From positions 1-45,530 of the forward strand of contig JBELML010000036.1 of assembly GCA_042095835.1 (NCBI GenBank): 45,530 nucleotides of DNA. The letters run 5' to 3'. Positions 43,952 through 45,530 of this stretch are shown one piece after another (within the stretch, counting starts at the first letter, position 1; each line of letters opens with the position of its first letter). This stretch comes from DATFKA01 sp042095835 (lineage in GTDB: Bacteria; Bacteroidota; Bacteroidia; Chitinophagales; Saprospiraceae). The notes beneath the pieces are model-generated. The model did no database searches. It was not told the DNA's origin and was given only the letters and a program-made list of their open reading frames with translations. The translations under genes were made by a program, and so were the position numbers.

Positions 43952-45325
43952 CTACAAACCGTATTTTTCCATCCGACGATATAGAGTAGCTCTGGTCAGG
44001 CCCAATTCTTCAGCAGCTTTAGAAATATTGCCGCCATGCTTGGTCAGTACTTTTCGGATGGCCCAGCGTTCGATTTCTTCTAAGTTGTAATGATCCAAAT
44101 CTTGGAGTCCATTATTATCGCCTGATCCTGATACGAGTATAAAGTCATCGGAGGTTAGTTCTTGGCCATCTCCTAAGATTACGGCCCGCTCTACCGCATG
44201 ACGTAGCTCCCTAATATTCCCTGGCCAATTATAGGTCTGCAACTTCTTAATGGTGGAGGCAGCAATCTTTAGCTGATGTTTTTGGTACTTCCTTTTATAA
44301 ATCTTAAGAAAGTGCTCAATCAGTAATGGAATGTCTGTAATCCGCTCTCGCAAGGGCGGGAGTTCAATCGCTACAGTATTGATTCGGTACAATAAATCCT
44401 GCCGGAAAGTCTTCTCCTTGACCATTTCATCAATGGGCATATTGGTGGCAGAAATAAGTCTGATATCGATTGGAATATTTTTATTAGAACCCAGGCGGGT
44501 CACCATTCTATTTTGTAAGGCAGAAAGCAATTTGGCTTGAAAAGGTAAATTAAGATTGCCAATTTCATCAAGAAAAAGGGTACCACCAGAAGCTAATTCA
44601 AAACGGCCCATTCGATCGGCCTTGGCATCTGTAAAAGCACCTTTTTCGTGTCCAAACAACTCACTCTCAAAGAGGGTCTCTGAAATAGCGCCTAAATCGA
44701 CTTTTACAAAGATATTTTCATTTCGGGTTGAAGCTTGGTGTATGGCCCTGGCTACTAGTTCTTTACCGGTTCCATTTTCTCCTAAGATTAGGACATTGGC
44801 ATCTGTTCTACCAACTTTCTGAATAAGATCGAAGACTTGGCGCATCGCCGGCGAATTCCCGATAAGCTCTCCCGCCTCACCATGACTATCGCTAGTCAAC
44901 ACTTTCTGCTGGTCTTCTAGCTTGGCGACCTTCTTCTTAGAACTACTGAGTTTGAGTGCTGATAAAACAGTACTGAGCAATTTCTCATTTCTCCAAGGTT
45001 TCTCCAAAAAATCCAATGCTCCGGCCTTTACCGCATCTACCGCCGTCTTGACATCAGCATAAGCCGTAATCATGATAATATTGGCATCAGGTTTCAGCTC
45101 CAAAGTTTTATTGAGCCACTTGATTCCTTCTTTACCACTCGTTTCGCCTTTCGTGAAATTCATATCCATCAGGATCAGATCGTAGTCTGTATTCCTGATC
45201 CGTCGAGGTAGATGGGTAGGATTAGACTCCGTATCAACTACCTCAAAGTGTTGAGACAAGAAAAGCTGAAGGCTCAATAAAATGTCCTCCTCGTCATCCA
45301 TTATTAAAATGCGCCCTTTATTCAT
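43952..45325 (-). CDS. Sigma-54-dependent response regulator (NtrC family)
   Basis: 457 residues with three domains. The receiver (1-120) has D10-D11, phospho-acceptor D54 (LILMDMNF) and K109. The AAA+ sigma-54 activator domain has Walker A GENGTGKE (183-190), the loop GAFTDA (229-234, a common variant of GAFTGA) and Walker B GGTLFLDEIG. The C-terminal Fis-type helix-turn-helix reads NISKAAEELGLTRATLYRRM. It needs a sensor kinase, not seen in the window; the right edge cuts off its upstream neighbour. The spacer upstream is filled with repeats. Confidence 0.95.
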   Translation of the reverse strand: MNKGRILIMDDEEDILLSLQLFLSQHFEVVDTESNPTHLPRRIRNTDYDLILMDMNFTKGETSGKEGIKWLNKTLELKPDANIIMITAYADVKTAVDAVKAGALDFLEKPWRNEKLLSTVLSALKLSSSKKKVAKLEDQQKVLTSDSHGEAGELIGNSPAMRQVFDLIQKVGRTDANVLILGENGTGKELVARAIHQASTRNENIFVKVDLGAISETLFESELFGHEKGAFTDAKADRMGRFELASGGTLFLDEIGNLNLPFQAKLLSALQNRMVTRLGSNKNIPIDIRLISATNMPIDEMVKEKTFRQDLLYRINTVAIELPPLRERITDIPLLIEHFLKIYKRKYQKHQLKIAASTIKKLQTYNWPGNIRELRHAVERAVILGDGQELTSDDFILVSGSGDNNGLQDLDHYNLEEIERWAIRKVLTKHGGNISKAAEELGLTRATLYRRMEKYGL

Positions 45326-45326
45326 T

Positions 45327-45369
45327 ATGTGGTATATGCTATTTGTTATGTGTTATGTGCTATGTTAAT
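45327..45369. repeat. Degenerate TTATGTG low-complexity array
   Basis: Variants of TTATGTG and TATGCTAT are repeated with a loose 7-9 bp period directly upstream of the sigma-54 regulator start. It contains no clear promoter. Confidence 0.55.
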
Positions 45370-45530
45370 GAGACCTTTGTAGTGAGCAGCAATACAATCT
45401 GGTCGAATTAATCCCGGCGTAGCGTAGCGGATGTCGGGATGCTTTGCTATTTGCCAAGTGCCAGGTGCCAGGTGCCAAGTTAATGAGACCTTTGTAGTGC
45501 GCAGCAATACAATCTGGTCGAATTAATCCC
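45364..45530. repeat. 52-bp direct repeat (two copies) with palindrome and GTGCCAGG array
   Basis: Positions 45364-45415 and 45479-45530 are the same 52 bases with one difference (A/C at the 22nd base), 115 bp apart. The second copy reaches the window edge, so the array may continue. Between them lie ATCCCG (45411-45416) and CGGGAT (45435-45440), which can form a hairpin, and three to four copies of TGCCA(A/G)G (45452-45480). No reading frame of note was seen. It may be a dispersed repeat family related to the hairpin after tRNA-His. Confidence 0.75.

Overview
The window is chromosomal DNA from a member of the Bacteroidota, most likely the Saprospirales (Saprospiraceae or Lewinellaceae type). 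This is an inference from several things seen: a giant secreted adhesin built from hyalin-like (HYR) and PKD-like repeats, a C-terminal type IX secretion (T9SS) sorting domain on the Omp28-like protein, Bacteroidota promoter boxes (TAnnTTTG), a Bacteroidota-type LptD, DUF6089 and GxxExxY proteins, and degenerate low-complexity spacers. No rRNA, CRISPR array, prophage or plasmid replication gene was seen.

Left part (1-16.9 kb), cell surface and envelope. A single minus-strand gene of at least 6.7 kb, open at the left edge, encodes a giant repeat adhesin. A 534-bp divergent spacer separates it from two tandem CotH-type secreted kinase paralogues. The second keeps both key aspartates; the first has lost both and looks like a pseudokinase. 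A YheT-type hydrolase, LptD (LPS export), a SPOR-tailed peptidoglycan amidase and an MlaD/MCE lipid-transport protein follow.

Middle (17-28.3 kb), housekeeping and phosphorus economy. A lipid-type ABC exporter and murB form a minus-strand operon. Next come a DUF6089 outer-membrane protein, an ArsC/low-molecular-weight phosphatase relative, ppk1 (polyphosphate), btaA and btaB (phosphorus-free betaine lipid synthesis), ilvC, a secreted thioredoxin and a small beta-barrel protein. The run phosphatase-like, ppk1, btaA, btaB reads as a phosphate-saving group.

Accessory stretch (28.4-38.6 kb). A tRNA-His with a near-ideal promoter is followed by a hairpin repeat and a 501-bp cassette: a GxxExxY (PD-(D/E)XK-like) gene between two 39-bp imperfect inverted repeats. 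Then come a zinc-site-less ROK kinase, a DUF6503-like secreted protein, a membrane AraC-type regulator, a DUF2147/LytS/LytTR operon, a sulfatase with a truncated GDSL-esterase remnant abutting it, and an exported amidase.

Right part (38.7-45.5 kb). Aspartokinase and tilS abut exactly. They are followed by a T9SS-exported Omp28-like thiol protein, a small HsdR-N-type protein, an SDR-type threonine dehydrogenase and a sigma-54 response regulator. The window ends in a cluster of direct repeats. No operon is proven to be an undescribed system. The best candidates are the inverted-repeat GxxExxY cassette, the kinase/pseudokinase CotH pair beside the giant adhesin, and the ppk1-btaA-btaB group.
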